Origin: Apostichopus japonicus
Lineage: Eukaryota; Echinodermata; Holothuroidea; Aspidochirotida; Stichopodidae
NCBI RefSeq assembly: GCF_037975245.1
Contig: NC_092572.1
Location: 30,229,989-30,293,988, forward strand
Reading direction: 5' to 3'
DNA length: 64,000 bases
A program made the translations under genes and the position numbers. Each line of letters begins with the position of its first letter. Within the stretch, counting starts at the first letter, position 1. Shown here one piece after another: positions 43,601-47,418 of this stretch. The notes beneath the pieces are model-generated. The model saw nothing but the letters and a program-made list of their open reading frames with translations, was not told the origin of the DNA and did not search any database.

Positions 43601-46053
43601 TCTGGTAAGTACCCTACCACAGTACTAGGATCTTTGATCAGTGTGGATCAGGCTCTTCCCATCAACCCATAGATCTTCTATAGACATGGCTGTGTCATCA
43701 GCTATCAATATGTACAAGTCTGCTCCATTGTAACTGTAGGTTCAAGATTCTTGGCAAACCGGTATTTCAACAATACTTCACAAGATGGACAAGTTTTCAT
43801 CAGCATTGCCATTCATTATTAGCATTAGGGACAGGATCAAGGATCAGGACAGGATGAGGATCATATCAAGGATATCCAGGGACATGGTATTATGGTGACA
43901 TGAAGAGTTCATTACCTGCAGGCTGTATGTTTAAAGGGAGTGATGGAATTGTGAGGGCCACTCAGTTTTGGTGGTTCTATAATTTCAAGGATGTTGCTCA
44001 AATGCTTCAGTTAAGAACACCTCATCCAGAAGCAAGTATTTTGTCCAAGATAAAAGTTCAATGCTGCAAATAAAGTCACTGTATGAAGATTAATTATCCG
44101 TAAGTACAAAAGGATGTTTCTCATGTGAACACAGGCTAAGAAAGTATTAAATGGTCTGACCCGGATTATTATTGCAAAAAGTACATTTTACGTTCATGCT
44201 GTTTCTATACAAAGGGAAGGAAAAACAATTAAAGTGAAATTATTCTTGGCTTTTCTACAAAGTCAGAGATATTCCCAGGACAGAACATAAATGTTTGTCA
44301 AAATGTCATCTTGTAAAGCATGCTTCATTTAATATATTATGTTTACAGGTGAAATTGATGATAAGAAAAAAGCAGAGATAGAGTTGACCAAACCGGAGTG
44401 AGTTTATGTTGCTCTCTTGATTGTGGGTAGTTTTGTATCATAACTGATACTGCTCTATCACTTTCTAGCCCTACATAACTTAAGGTCACACTTATATGTT
44501 GGTTGTGTTAATTTAACAAAACATCTGTCTGTTTGATTCCTTGTCAAATACTGAAGAAACTTATGCAATGAACATGGTCTATGTCTATGCAAAAATGTAA
44601 GGTTGACTGGTGGTTGGTATGCTTGTACCAAAAACTGTAACTAAGTAAGATACATGGTGGATGAATTTCATACTTAGTATGAGGATCCAACAGATTGAGT
44701 TTAAGAATCATATTGGTTTATGTGGTGGTGAAAGGTAATTGAGGTCAAACAGGATTACTCCCAGAAGTAAAGTTTGAATGAAAGCATTCTTGGTATGTGC
44801 ACAATAATCTTGCCCATGTTTGATATTTAATGTTCTCATAGAGATATGGCAAGGAATCACTGTGTGGCCTGGTTTATTGTTAACAAGTATATAAACATTA
44901 AAAATCTTAAAGGGACAAGTCTGTTACAAATAATGTGACACTCTTGAATACCTCATGAATATCTTTCATACACCTATAGTGAGAGGTCTTCTCAAGCCAA
45001 GTTAATCATCAATATTGTTGACTGGTGGAACATCTGGGTGTTCAGGATTTATAGAAGTAGTGAAAGTGTCTGTATCTATTGTGCTAAATTTTTACCTCAC
45101 AATAGGGCAGTGATAAATTCCAATGTAATTGAAATATATTTTATTGCAAAATGTCCATCTGAAGGGAAATGTTATCAGAGCTGAAAGGTTTTTGGAATTT
45201 CTGAATTAATGTGATTGTGTATTTAAACCAGGTTATAGGTCAACCAATGTATTATTTTCAATATTTTACAGGTCAGAGACTGGTCGTTCTAGTCCAGTTG
45301 CCACTGAATCCACAGGCTCAAGGAGCAGACATGGATCTGATGAATATTCATATGATGACCGCCACCATGAGTACCAGGACTATAGGTCGTATGATGCACA
45401 CCAAGATGATGGCTTTTACGATGATGACATGAGGCCAATAGCTGACCTGGATAACAGAGAGACTTTGCCATCTTACTACAACTCTGGTTACCCACGCAAG
45501 CCATCCTATCAGCCCAGCTGGGATTCATACTGTAAGTATTATGCAGCTCTTTCCTTTGCTTTCCATTTACACATAACCACACACACAATGTCAGTGGTTA
45601 CTCCTCTAAAACTTTCTGAGCTGGCCTTGCCCCTGTTATTTGTTGATTCAAATATTTAATTTTTACCAGGAAATCCTTAAACAGTTCCTTCTACCTTTTC
45701 GTTTACCTGTACTCGTGGTCCTCAAAATACTGTCGCTTGTGACATGCATTTCAGGTGTAACACAAACAATTTCCTGAAAGCTATCAAAAGTTTCCTTGTA
45801 TATTTTCTCATGCCATGTCTCCGCAGATCGCCCAGGCCCTGATAGTTATGTGTCTGATTCTCAGGCCAGTGAAGAACTAGAAGAAATGGATTATGCTGGT
45901 ACTCTCAGGAGAAAGCAAAGGGAAGACCCTTTTGCCCACTCTGCAGGGACACCAAGTCCTGTTCCCAGTGACCATGGAAACTTTATACCACTGAAGAAAG
46001 GAGGTGCCTGGACTGCAACCAAACCTGATAGTCAAGAAGGTTTCTTGGTGTAA
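5065..46053 (+). CDS. NPHS1-like: Nephrin-family adhesion receptor (19 exons in window, 5' end missing)
   Basis: Type I membrane adhesion protein of the nephrin/Sns/Hibris family. Joined exons: 5065-5199, 10033-10362, 12305-12414, 13570-13750, 14951-15031, 16401-16622, 17507-17797, 18833-18970, 21803-21976, 30225-30509, 33305-33580, 34489-34794, 35225-35299, 41922-42134, 42660-42695, 43479-43604, 44349-44397, 45272-45531, 45827-46053. All introns begin GT and end AG and every phase closes, giving 1170 residues plus stop. Order of domains: second half of Ig1, Ig2 to Ig9, one FN3, a transmembrane helix and a cytoplasmic tail of about 210 residues. Nephrin-like signatures are RGGNPLA in Ig3, GGNPLATLQWYKNGQP in Ig5, TADANP and ADNGIEPAAK in Ig8, YNALG in Ig9 and FNGGLP plus RNALGDGPY in FN3. 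Known family role: homo- and heterophilic adhesion at filtration slits (vertebrates) and in myoblast fusion and nephrocytes (insects). The Ig-FN3 order argues against hemicentin or Neph/Kirre. The signal peptide and first half of Ig1 were not found and probably lie upstream of the window. Confidence 0.93.
5765..9404. mobile_element. inner DNA element with long terminal inverted repeats rich in ATCGTGA motifs
   Basis: Ends CAGTACCGTTCACAT (5765) and its inverted copy ending at 9404 are followed by near-identical inverted sequence (ATCGGCCGTGGCATCGTG). TA lies outside both ends (5763-5764 and 9405-9406), consistent with a TA target site. The inner parts of both arms (5820-6075 and 9170-9350) are full of short ATATCGTGA/TCACGATA motifs. 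No transposase was recognised in the 3.6-kb body, so the family is unassigned; Tc1/mariner-like ends are only a guess. Confidence 0.7.
7441..8205. repeat. T-rich degenerate repeat block with inverted polarity
   Basis: From about 7490 to 7960 short units of the type GGACCCAA-T(n)-GG(n)-ACTCAA repeat on the plus strand. From about 7985 to 8170 related units appear inverted (TTGGTC, TTGGGTC complements). The block is bracketed by TTCCGACAAT (about 7480) and its complement ATTGTCGGAA (about 8178). It looks like a palindromic, expanded foldback sequence inside the inner element. Open frames here are low-complexity artefacts. Confidence 0.65.
10033..10362 (+). CDS. nephrin-like exon: complete Ig2
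   Basis: Acceptor CTACAG ends at 10032 and donor GTAAGT starts at 10363; 330 bp, phases 1 and 1. It encodes a whole Ig domain with paired cysteines in SLICRSTNGKP and VFTCKMEHP and a Trp in ISWLKEG. The end, PALAEP through TLNVL, resembles human nephrin Ig2 as I recall it. The exon lies just upstream of a TTAA-flanked inverted-repeat element. Confidence 0.92.
10572..11651. mobile_element. second TTAA-flanked nonautonomous DNA element
   Basis: Inverted ends AGAGGTTATGAAATG (10572-10586) and complement (11637-11651), with TTAA directly outside both (10568-10571 and 11652-11655). Length is 1080 bp; no transposase recognised. It sits in the intron between Ig2 and Ig3 exons. TTAA specificity is shared with the 2951-4796 element, although the terminal sequences differ after AGA. 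Confidence 0.78.
11656..12304. other. intron sequence with short local repeat
   Basis: No gene. Around 12030-12230 a segment of about 60 bp (CACTGTAAAGTATTACCCAA, GTTGATGTTACCCAATGAGA, CACCACCCCAA) is repeated two to three times in imperfect tandem. Confidence 0.5.
12305..12414 (+). CDS. nephrin-like exon: first half of Ig3
   Basis: Acceptor TTCCAG ends at 12304 and donor GTGACA starts at 12415; 110 bp, phase 1 in and phase 0 out. It encodes APSPPLINGY, then LTLDCSSRGGNPLAE with the B-strand Cys. The domain is completed by the next exon. The donor is weaker than the others, but the frame and the RGGNPLA motif support it. Confidence 0.88.
12490..13440 (+). repeat. AGGTCA-type tandem repeat, about five units of 140 bp
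   Basis: Units around 12770, 12910, 13060, 13195 and 13335 share 'AGTACCACATTGAGT', 'AAGCCTATTGTTTTTGGT', 'GGTCATTTGGGGTCACCAG', 'GGTCAAATTGTGAAAACC' and 'TTGTAAACACGATATCTCA'. The head near 12690 is TG-rich with GTGACGCCCAGCTTGTTAAC. Complete DR1-like GAGGTCAAAGGTCA is at about 13103. The copy fills most of the intron inside Ig3. Confidence 0.85.
13570..13750 (+). CDS. nephrin-like exon: second half of Ig3
   Basis: Acceptor CAACAG ends at 13569 and donor GTGAGT starts at 13751; 181 bp, phase 0 in and phase 1 out. It starts VYWYKNGERM, directly continuing NPLAE of the previous exon, and has the F-strand Cys in FRCEATS. This is the only phase-0 junction seen in the gene. Confidence 0.9.
13751..14950. 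other. intron Ig3-Ig4, nothing recognised
   Basis: No coding sequence, no clear inverted repeats. Short open frames have no family features. Confidence 0.5.
14951..15031 (+). CDS. nephrin-like exon: first half of Ig4
   Basis: Acceptor TTGCAG ends at 14950 and donor GTATGG starts at 15032; 81 bp, phases 1 and 1. It encodes APAFVNITGYENM and the B-strand Cys in LTLTCIS. N-glycosylation sequon NIT is present. The domain is completed at 16401-16622. Confidence 0.87.
15140..16330 (+). repeat. diverged AGGTCA-type repeat and a second shared repeat
   Basis: 15180-15960 holds several body units with GGTCAAAGGTCATTTGGGGT at about 15549 and diverged partners. About 16030-16330 holds another dispersed sequence, ending CAAGGAATTACTAAGCCTGC, whose relative is found around 28900-29830. 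Both lie in the intron that splits Ig4. Confidence 0.7.
16401..16622 (+). CDS. nephrin-like exon: second half of Ig4
   Basis: Acceptor TTACAG ends at 16400 and donor GTAAGC starts at 16623; 222 bp, phases 1 and 1. It begins GNSNPAASIIWL and carries the F-strand Cys in YMCQATN. GGF and KLNITM match the D-E region of nephrin Ig4. An NIT sequon is present. Confidence 0.9.
16623..18832. other. introns around the Ig5 exon, no gene besides it
   Basis: Outside the Ig5 exon (17507-17797) no coding sequence is seen. About 17005-17425 starts and ends with partly inverted ACTAGTGTT-like and ACCAATATC motifs and might be a decayed short DNA element; the inverted repeats are too poor to call. Confidence 0.35.
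17507..17797 (+). CDS. nephrin-like exon: complete Ig5
   Basis: Acceptor ATCAG ends at 17506 and donor GTAAGA starts at 17798; 291 bp, phases 1 and 1. It is a whole Ig domain: PPDTPIITGYNEG, LQCYANGGNPLATLQWYK, DNGALYQCNATN and TLNVL. Both cysteines and the core Trp are present. It is the best-preserved nephrin-like block in the window. Confidence 0.93.
18833..18970 (+). CDS. nephrin-like exon: first half of Ig6
   Basis: Acceptor TTTCAG ends at 18832 and donor GTGAGT starts at 18971; 138 bp, phases 1 and 1. It encodes PPDTVRVIATP, NISCVTASSNPASAITWW and DGVPFG. The SSNP motif and B-strand Cys match nephrin Ig6. The large 19018-21650 repeat starts within about 50 bp of the donor. Confidence 0.9.
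19018..21650 (+). repeat. large AGGTCA-type repeat, copy 1
   Basis: Starts with a hairpin GGTTCCTTGC...GCAAAGGAACC (about 19023-19050), then TG microsatellites (19063-19084, 19265-19290) bracketing CGAGGACTTGAACAAAAG and related CCTCGG motifs. The body has roughly 400-bp units with GATATTTTGGGACAAGTTGC, CTTAACGGTCATGTGATC, GGTTGGGAGTTGCTTCAA and GTCAAAGGTACCTTC, seen about 19.5, 20.15, 20.4 and 20.8 kb. 21190-21650 contains a 290-bp direct duplication (AATATTAATGAGGTCA...TGATGTGTGTTGCAATTGAT). It occupies nearly all of the intron inside Ig6; copy 2 is inverted at 59955-62168. Confidence 0.88.
21803..21976 (+). CDS. nephrin-like exon: second half of Ig6
   Basis: Acceptor CTACAG ends at 21802 and donor GTAAGA starts at 21977; 174 bp, phases 1 and 1. 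It encodes GGHITSSNVIVESL, NNGGVYLCRAMND with the F-strand Cys, and TLDVQ. It completes the Ig6 domain begun at 18833. Confidence 0.9.
22120..22663 (+). repeat. AGGTCA-type repeat, part left of the Harbinger element
   Basis: It begins with the palindrome GGTTACTTGCCATAGGCAAG followed by CAAGTAACC, then GTGACACCCTAGC and body units. GGAGGTCAAAGGTCATTTGG occurs at about 22532. The repeat is interrupted at about 22664 and related sequence resumes after 26510, consistent with transposon insertion. Confidence 0.8.
22954..23018 (+). pseudogene. candidate first exon of Harbinger second ORF
   Basis: ATG opens MAELATQGLEEMCNKRRWAE followed by WR, then an AG/GTAGGA donor-like site. It sits near the left end of the transposon, in the same orientation as the BESS-like frame. 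The link between the two is inference; the intervening exons were not found. Confidence 0.4.
24060..24330 (+). repeat. imperfect tandem repeats of about 30 bp
   Basis: Nine or so diverged units of the type AAAAAGGTTCATTATTCATA then ATGG. Located next to the truncated transposase fragment inside the Harbinger relic. Confidence 0.8.
24370..24785 (-). pseudogene. Harbinger (DDE_Tnp_4) transposase fragment, frameshifted
   Basis: On the complement, three frames give in order: KVADWFSDKWQFPHCIG, then AIDGKYVVLRAPNSSGSEYF with the first catalytic Asp, then VLMALLDAEYNFLYINV with the second Asp followed by YRNSSLGQALE, then DTYSDSESFSGGEADVPYF and SVGDEAFPLKTYLLKPFPYR. These match the HARBI1-type transposase core in the right order. 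Frame changes separate them, so the gene is dead. The C-terminal catalytic Glu region was not recognised; downstream sequence is tandem repeat. Confidence 0.85.
24925..25131 (+). pseudogene. BESS/MADF-like C-terminal tail of Harbinger second ORF
   Basis: Two overlapping frames: EMMEEIAANISQVANRSSQD up to about 25020, then FGKVVASEISKIKDVGVNNI and VKMNIHKVIFELLQKSI ending KKELKL and TGA (25129-25131). The FGKxVASEI...I-VIFELLQ pattern resembles a BESS motif as found at the end of MADF proteins. A frameshift lies between the two parts. Convergent with the transposase fragment, as in known Harbinger elements. Confidence 0.6.
26530..28740 (+). repeat. long run of AGGTCA-type repeat units
   Basis: At least ten diverged units with GGTCAAAGGTCATTTGGGGT (about 26845), AAGGTCAAAGGTCATTTAGG (about 27121), AAGGTCAAAGGTCC (about 27850) and GAAGGTCAAAGGTCAACAGG (about 28574). 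A new head with GTTCCTGGCAAGAAGC then GATGCCTTGGCTTGTAAATG lies at about 27686. No gene is seen in this 2.2-kb stretch. Confidence 0.82.
29148..29735. mobile_element. short inverted-repeat element (MITE-like)
   Basis: Left GGCTTCATAATCGACGCAC (about 29153-29171) and right, as complement, GGGCTCATAATTGACGCAC (about 29715-29733). It splits a dispersed repeat whose uninterrupted relative is at about 16150-16330: CAGAAGGGTAGTACC before, CAAGGAATCACTAAGCCCGC after. No target duplication was established. Confidence 0.6.
30225..30509 (+). CDS. nephrin-like exon: complete Ig7 at the vertebrate 'spacer' position
   Basis: Acceptor TGACAG ends at 30224 and donor GTAAGT starts at 30510; 285 bp, phases 1 and 1. 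It encodes KPRITTPEG, LNCSANGNPSE, HTWKKDD, SLHIQAPTRNEAGPYSC and VVSNSVGES. Both Ig cysteines and the Trp are present. By order it sits where, from memory, human nephrin has a degenerate spacer between Ig6 and the last two Ig domains. Downstream of the Trp there is a run of Asp-Val pairs (DVDVDV). Confidence 0.92.
31010..31475 (+). repeat. diverged AGGTCA-type repeat
   Basis: Weak body units, a triple GTTTGTACTTAACTTT direct repeat at about 31410-31460 and AAGTCAAAGGTCATTTGG just before the hAT insertion. Lies in the Ig7-Ig8 intron. Confidence 0.6.
31484..32413. mobile_element. hAT-type element copy A (8-bp TSD TTTGGAAC)
   Basis: The 8-bp sequence TTTGGAAC flanks both ends exactly (31476-31483 and 32414-32421). 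Ends are CATAGGCG and complement CGCCTATG. The right subterminal region has GCCAACCGATGGTGGCGCTC then CGCTTAGATAGT, shared with the other copies. The body includes a (TA)n run and no transposase, so it is nonautonomous. Eight-bp duplications are the mark of hAT transposition. Confidence 0.9.
31594..31689. repeat. (TA)n microsatellite
   Basis: A short TA tract, a poly-T interruption and then an almost pure TA run of about 77 bp, inside hAT copy A. Open frames through it are artefacts. Confidence 0.95.
32414..34488. other. introns around Ig8, nothing else seen
   Basis: Apart from the Ig8 exon (33305-33580), the sequence is AT-rich with no open frame of interest and no recognisable element. Confidence 0.5.
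33305..33580 (+). CDS. nephrin-like exon: complete Ig8
   Basis: Acceptor TTACAG ends at 33304 and donor GTAAGT starts at 33581; 276 bp, phases 1 and 1. It encodes LVCTADANPRPDGFVTW, GVLQIQNVSKSDAGMYTC and HADNGIEPAAKTDINV. The ADANP and DNG-PA patterns closely match the penultimate Ig domain of nephrin. Confidence 0.93.
34489..34794 (+). CDS. nephrin-like exon: complete Ig9 (last Ig)
   Basis: Acceptor GCTCAG ends at 34488 and donor GTAAGT starts at 34795; 306 bp, phases 1 and 1. It encodes KPEIDYSVP, ALLFCNVEGAP, FRWLKGG, SRLIISHIQ, YGAYICEAYNALGKS and FQINVERT. Both cysteines are present. YNALG is a typical membrane-proximal nephrin Ig feature. Confidence 0.92.
35225..35299 (+). CDS. nephrin-like exon: first part of FN3
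   Basis: Acceptor TTATAG ends at 35224 and donor GTAAGT starts at 35300; 75 bp, phases 1 and 1. It encodes SPESPTDVKILVITHRSVSL followed by NWTA, the A-B strands of a fibronectin type III domain with its Trp. The remaining strands lie 6.6 kb downstream, across an intron full of mobile elements. Confidence 0.88.
35735..35800 (-). mobile_element. tRNA-derived SINE head, degenerate
   Basis: On the complement an A-box-like TGGTTCAGCAG (35791-35781) precedes a degenerate B-box GGATCAAAATTC (35749-35738) at tRNA-like spacing. A second, poorer pair (TGGTCCAATGG at 35522-35512, AGTTCAATGGC at 35479-35469) lies nearby. Probably decayed SINE sequence rather than a tRNA gene. Confidence 0.4.
35826..35880 (+). 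repeat. 16-bp minisatellite, about 3.4 copies
   Basis: AATGCCACTCAATAAG repeated with one T variant, just upstream of hAT copy B. Confidence 0.9.
35905..37488 (+). mobile_element. hAT-type element copy B (8-bp TSD GTTGCTGT) with transposase remnant
   Basis: GTTGCTGT flanks both ends exactly (35897-35904 and 37489-37496). Ends are CATGGGCATCAACAGG and, as complement, CATGGGTGTCAGCAGG. The right subterminal region shares GCGCCAACCAATGGTGGCAC and CGCTTAGATAGT with copies A, C and D. It contains the C-terminal part of a hAT transposase, which confirms the family. Confidence 0.93.
36358..36645 (+). pseudogene. hAT transposase C-terminal dimerisation region, one in-frame stop
   Basis: Frame gives LFKDMVPEVRRMFPQVERLL, LISPASLCTAERSFSAL, stop at 36478-36480 (TGA), RRKTWLRCTMTQQRLNHLM, then QRIAEEFIRSS...IFGNF and a natural stop at 36643-36645. 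ERSFSAL-x-RxKTWLR-x-TM-x-RLNHL is the hAT dimerisation (hATC) signature. TGA stands where Arg (CGA) is usual, a CpG-type C-to-T change. Upstream exons and the RNase-H core were not recognised. Confidence 0.88.
37489..38127 (+). repeat. tandem duplication of a host segment, each copy hit by a different element
   Basis: 37489-37677 and 37938-38127 are near-identical (GTTGCTGTTATATATCTAAC ... GGTTGTAAACAAGATGATT). The sequence before each copy also matches: TTTGGCTATGAGAGTTGCTGT before hAT copy B, TTTGGCTAT before the SINE. So one copy was hit by hAT copy B and the other by the SINE, within about 15 bp of the same relative site. The segment includes the head of an AGGTCA-type repeat. Confidence 0.85.
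37690..37934 (-). mobile_element. tRNA-derived SINE
   Basis: On the complement the tRNA-like head starts GCGGAGTG at 37934, with a perfect A box TAGCCTAGTGG (37923-37913) and a perfect B box GGTTCGATTCC (37879-37869). The acceptor ends do not pair, so it is not a functional tRNA. A body follows (GGCAAGGGTGTTGTTCAATA then ACAACTTCCCGACATGGACG) and the tail ends in ATAC repeats near 37700. Confidence 0.85.
38160..38439 (+). repeat. AGGTCA-type repeat body units
   Basis: Two units with GATCAAAGGTCATATGAGGT (about 38211), GAAAACCTTGTAAACACGAT and GGAGGTCAATGGTCATTTGA. Interrupted by the hAT sequence at 38440; related sequence resumes at 41030-41190. Confidence 0.75.
38440..41023. mobile_element. 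hAT-type element copy D, probable, with nested copy C
   Basis: Left end CAGGCGCATATCCAGGGGGT and right end, as complement, CAGAGGCGTATCCAGG, with the shared subterminal GCCAACCGATGGTGGCGCTC and CGCTTAGATAGT at 40950-40983. No 8-bp duplication is visible (TGGTATAT left, CATGTAAA right), so the two ends may come from different insertions or one flank is altered. Copy C (39847-40346) is nested inside. Confidence 0.65.
39847..40346. mobile_element. hAT-type element copy C (500 bp, 8-bp TSD CTCCAAAC)
   Basis: CTCCAAAC flanks both ends exactly (39839-39846 and 40347-40354). Ends are CATGGGCGCAGATC on both sides as inverted repeats. The right part carries TTGTACGCTACGCGC and CGCTCCGCTTAGATAGT, as in the other copies. 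Nonautonomous. Confidence 0.93.
41190..41690 (+). mobile_element. LINE 3' end (reverse transcriptase C-terminus), 5' truncated
   Basis: Starts abruptly within an AGGTCA repeat (AATTGACAGGCTAC). Frames give RLQRILNSTPARLKYDHM, a shifted LHWLPIRERINYKLLLMVFK, HNVGPSYLTNLFQLRP, then TYGLRTFTSSAPCLWNSLPE and HIKI...FKSALKTYLF, typical of the C-terminus of APE-type LINE proteins. Ends in TTTGGCGCTTTATAAAATTA and an (ATT)n tail at 41665-41682. Broken by frameshifts and stops. Confidence 0.88.
41922..42134 (+). CDS. nephrin-like exon: remainder of FN3
   Basis: Acceptor CATTAG ends at 41921 and donor GTAGGA starts at 42135; 213 bp, phases 1 and 1. It starts FNGGLPQTFQVRF, has the FN3 signature LNPETKYEFTVRGRNALGD and ends GKTK. 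FNGGLP and RNALGDGPY strongly resemble the nephrin FN3 domain. It supplies much of the evidence for the nephrin assignment. Confidence 0.93.
42660..42695 (+). CDS. nephrin-like 36-bp microexon (juxtamembrane linker)
   Basis: Acceptor TTACAG ends at 42659 and donor GTAAGT starts at 42696; phases 1 and 1. It adds about 12 residues (AKPIVPTFRPQI) between FN3 and the membrane. It could be skipped without breaking the frame, so alternative splicing is possible. Support comes from the splice consensus and phase, not homology. Confidence 0.7.
43479..43604 (+). CDS. nephrin-like exon: transmembrane segment
   Basis: Acceptor TTTCAG ends at 43478 and donor GTAAGT starts at 43605; 126 bp, phases 1 and 1. 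It encodes MVGNLP, then a hydrophobic run of about 27 residues (YAVLLLAFVIILSCMFL, NFILCCYLV), then the basic stop-transfer stretch KKRFSRKS. Orientation is as expected for a type I protein. Confidence 0.88.
44349..44397 (+). CDS. nephrin-like 49-bp cytoplasmic microexon
   Basis: Acceptor TTACAG ends at 44348 and donor GTGAGT starts at 44398; phase 1 in and phase 2 out. It encodes EIDDKKKAEIELTKP, a charged juxtamembrane segment. The unusual exit phase is matched exactly by the entry phase of the next exon, which supports both. Confidence 0.78.
44640..44800 (+). repeat. AGGTCA-type repeat, short diverged copy
   Basis: Has TTCATACTTAGTATGAGGAT, 'CAACAGATTGAGTTTAAGAATC', and GTGAAAGGTAATTGAGGTCA. 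Intron between the two cytoplasmic exons. The rest of the 42135-45271 introns shows nothing else. Confidence 0.6.
45272..45531 (+). CDS. nephrin-like exon: tyrosine-rich cytoplasmic tail
   Basis: Acceptor TTACAG ends at 45271 and donor GTAAGT starts at 45532; 260 bp, phase 2 in and phase 1 out. It begins SETGRSSPVATESTGS and continues into an acidic, Tyr-rich stretch (DEYSYDD, HEYQDYRSYD, DGFYDDD), then LPSYYNSGYPRKPSYQ. Several tyrosines sit in acidic context, as in the Nck/PI3K docking sites of vertebrate nephrin; docking here is inference. Confidence 0.87.
45827..46053 (+). CDS. nephrin-like last exon: C-terminal tail and stop
   Basis: Acceptor CCGCAG ends at 45826; TAA stop at 46051-46053. 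It encodes YRPGPDSYVSDSQASEE, MDYAGTLRRKQ, SAGTPSPVPSD and the C-terminus EGFLV. The hydrophobic -FLV end could be a PDZ ligand; from memory human nephrin ends -HLV. Frame continuity through 18 junctions to this stop supports the whole model. Confidence 0.88.
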
Positions 46054-47418
46054 AATGTAGATTAATATTTGGGAACTTTGTTCATGTAATCTGCCTTAAA
46101 AAATAACATACAAACTGTAGCCTGTTCACATAATCTCTTACATTCTCTGCTCATGTGTTTCCAATGGAGGTTGGAGCTGAGCATGGAAGGGTCAAATACA
46201 TTCAGTCAGGACAATCGATATTAACTGTTATTTGTATTAGTCATAGGTTGGTAATATGATAGTTGCAGGTCTGAACTGATTTAACTATGGCTGCTTAAGT
46301 TATGCTCTTACTCATCTTTCCGTGGATAGTTTCACTATGCCTGGAGTCTTTCATTGTGGTAGGTATATTACTGCCATAGACTTCAAAGCTTATCCTCTCA
46401 CACTTCACTCAGTAAAAAAAATTATCTGTACTAACAGGCTTCGTGTATATCTTTAAATTAAAAAATGTTAATTTTTTTCATAGACTTACATTTCTAGTTT
46501 AGTGATGTTTCATATTTTTGTAACTTGCTCTTTTCTTTTTATCATGTTATGACTGTCAGATAAGTTGTGAGTACCTTATAATGTTCCTGCAGAATCATGG
46601 AGTACATTCAACTTTGAAAGTCAAATTTATTGACTTTCATAATTGCATCTTTTGCAGTTATCTAAATTTTTAGAAGTAAAGTAGGATCTATCTTGCCACT
46701 TAATAATTTGTGAAACTTAAACCATGATCTTGCCTTTAGTACAATGTTTGTATCTGTTTATAATAACAATGTAAAGTTAATACATCATCCTACTGTAGAG
46801 AAGGCAGTCTCTTGTCAGTCTTTGTATTCCTTTCTCTGATAGCACTTACAGCAACAACAGACATAAGTCTTACAAGACTAACATGTAAACATGTTTCTAA
46901 TCTTTACTTAATTTCAAGCAGAGGTTCAAGTGATGACACCGGACAACTAGTTTGGTATGTTTTGCTTTATCTCTTCAATGTCAGCATTGTTACACCATCA
47001 GTCAAACATTCAATTCCATGAATTTCACACAAGCTTAGCTTGCACACATAATTTGTTTTCTCTAGGTTTCCCTTTCTTATGCTGAGCATGAAACATGTCA
47101 GTGGATGATGGTGATAACAACTGCTGTGTTATTGCCAAGGCCAAGGTTGAAATCGTCATTTGAAAGGCTTATCTATCAATGGATAAGCATGTACTCAATA
47201 AATTCACTATCCATTTCCAGATCAATTACTACATTGATTACTTATATTGGTACTGTATATACCGGAATTCCAACTTAAACTGCTAGAATAAAGTTAGAAA
47301 GATGCCAGTTGGAATGATCATTGACATCCAGCTCTTTTCATTATTTCAATGCGTATAACTGTCCATGGATTACTTTCACTTACATTTGTGACAGTTGTCT
47401 TGATACTTTGCTTTTATG
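46054..47418 (+). other. nephrin-like 3' UTR and intergenic region
   Basis: No coding signal seen after the stop. AATAAA occurs at 47197-47202 and 47287-47292 on the plus strand, 1.1-1.2 kb after the stop; either could be the poly(A) signal. Both are common hexamers in AT-rich DNA, so the 3' end is unproven. Confidence 0.35.
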
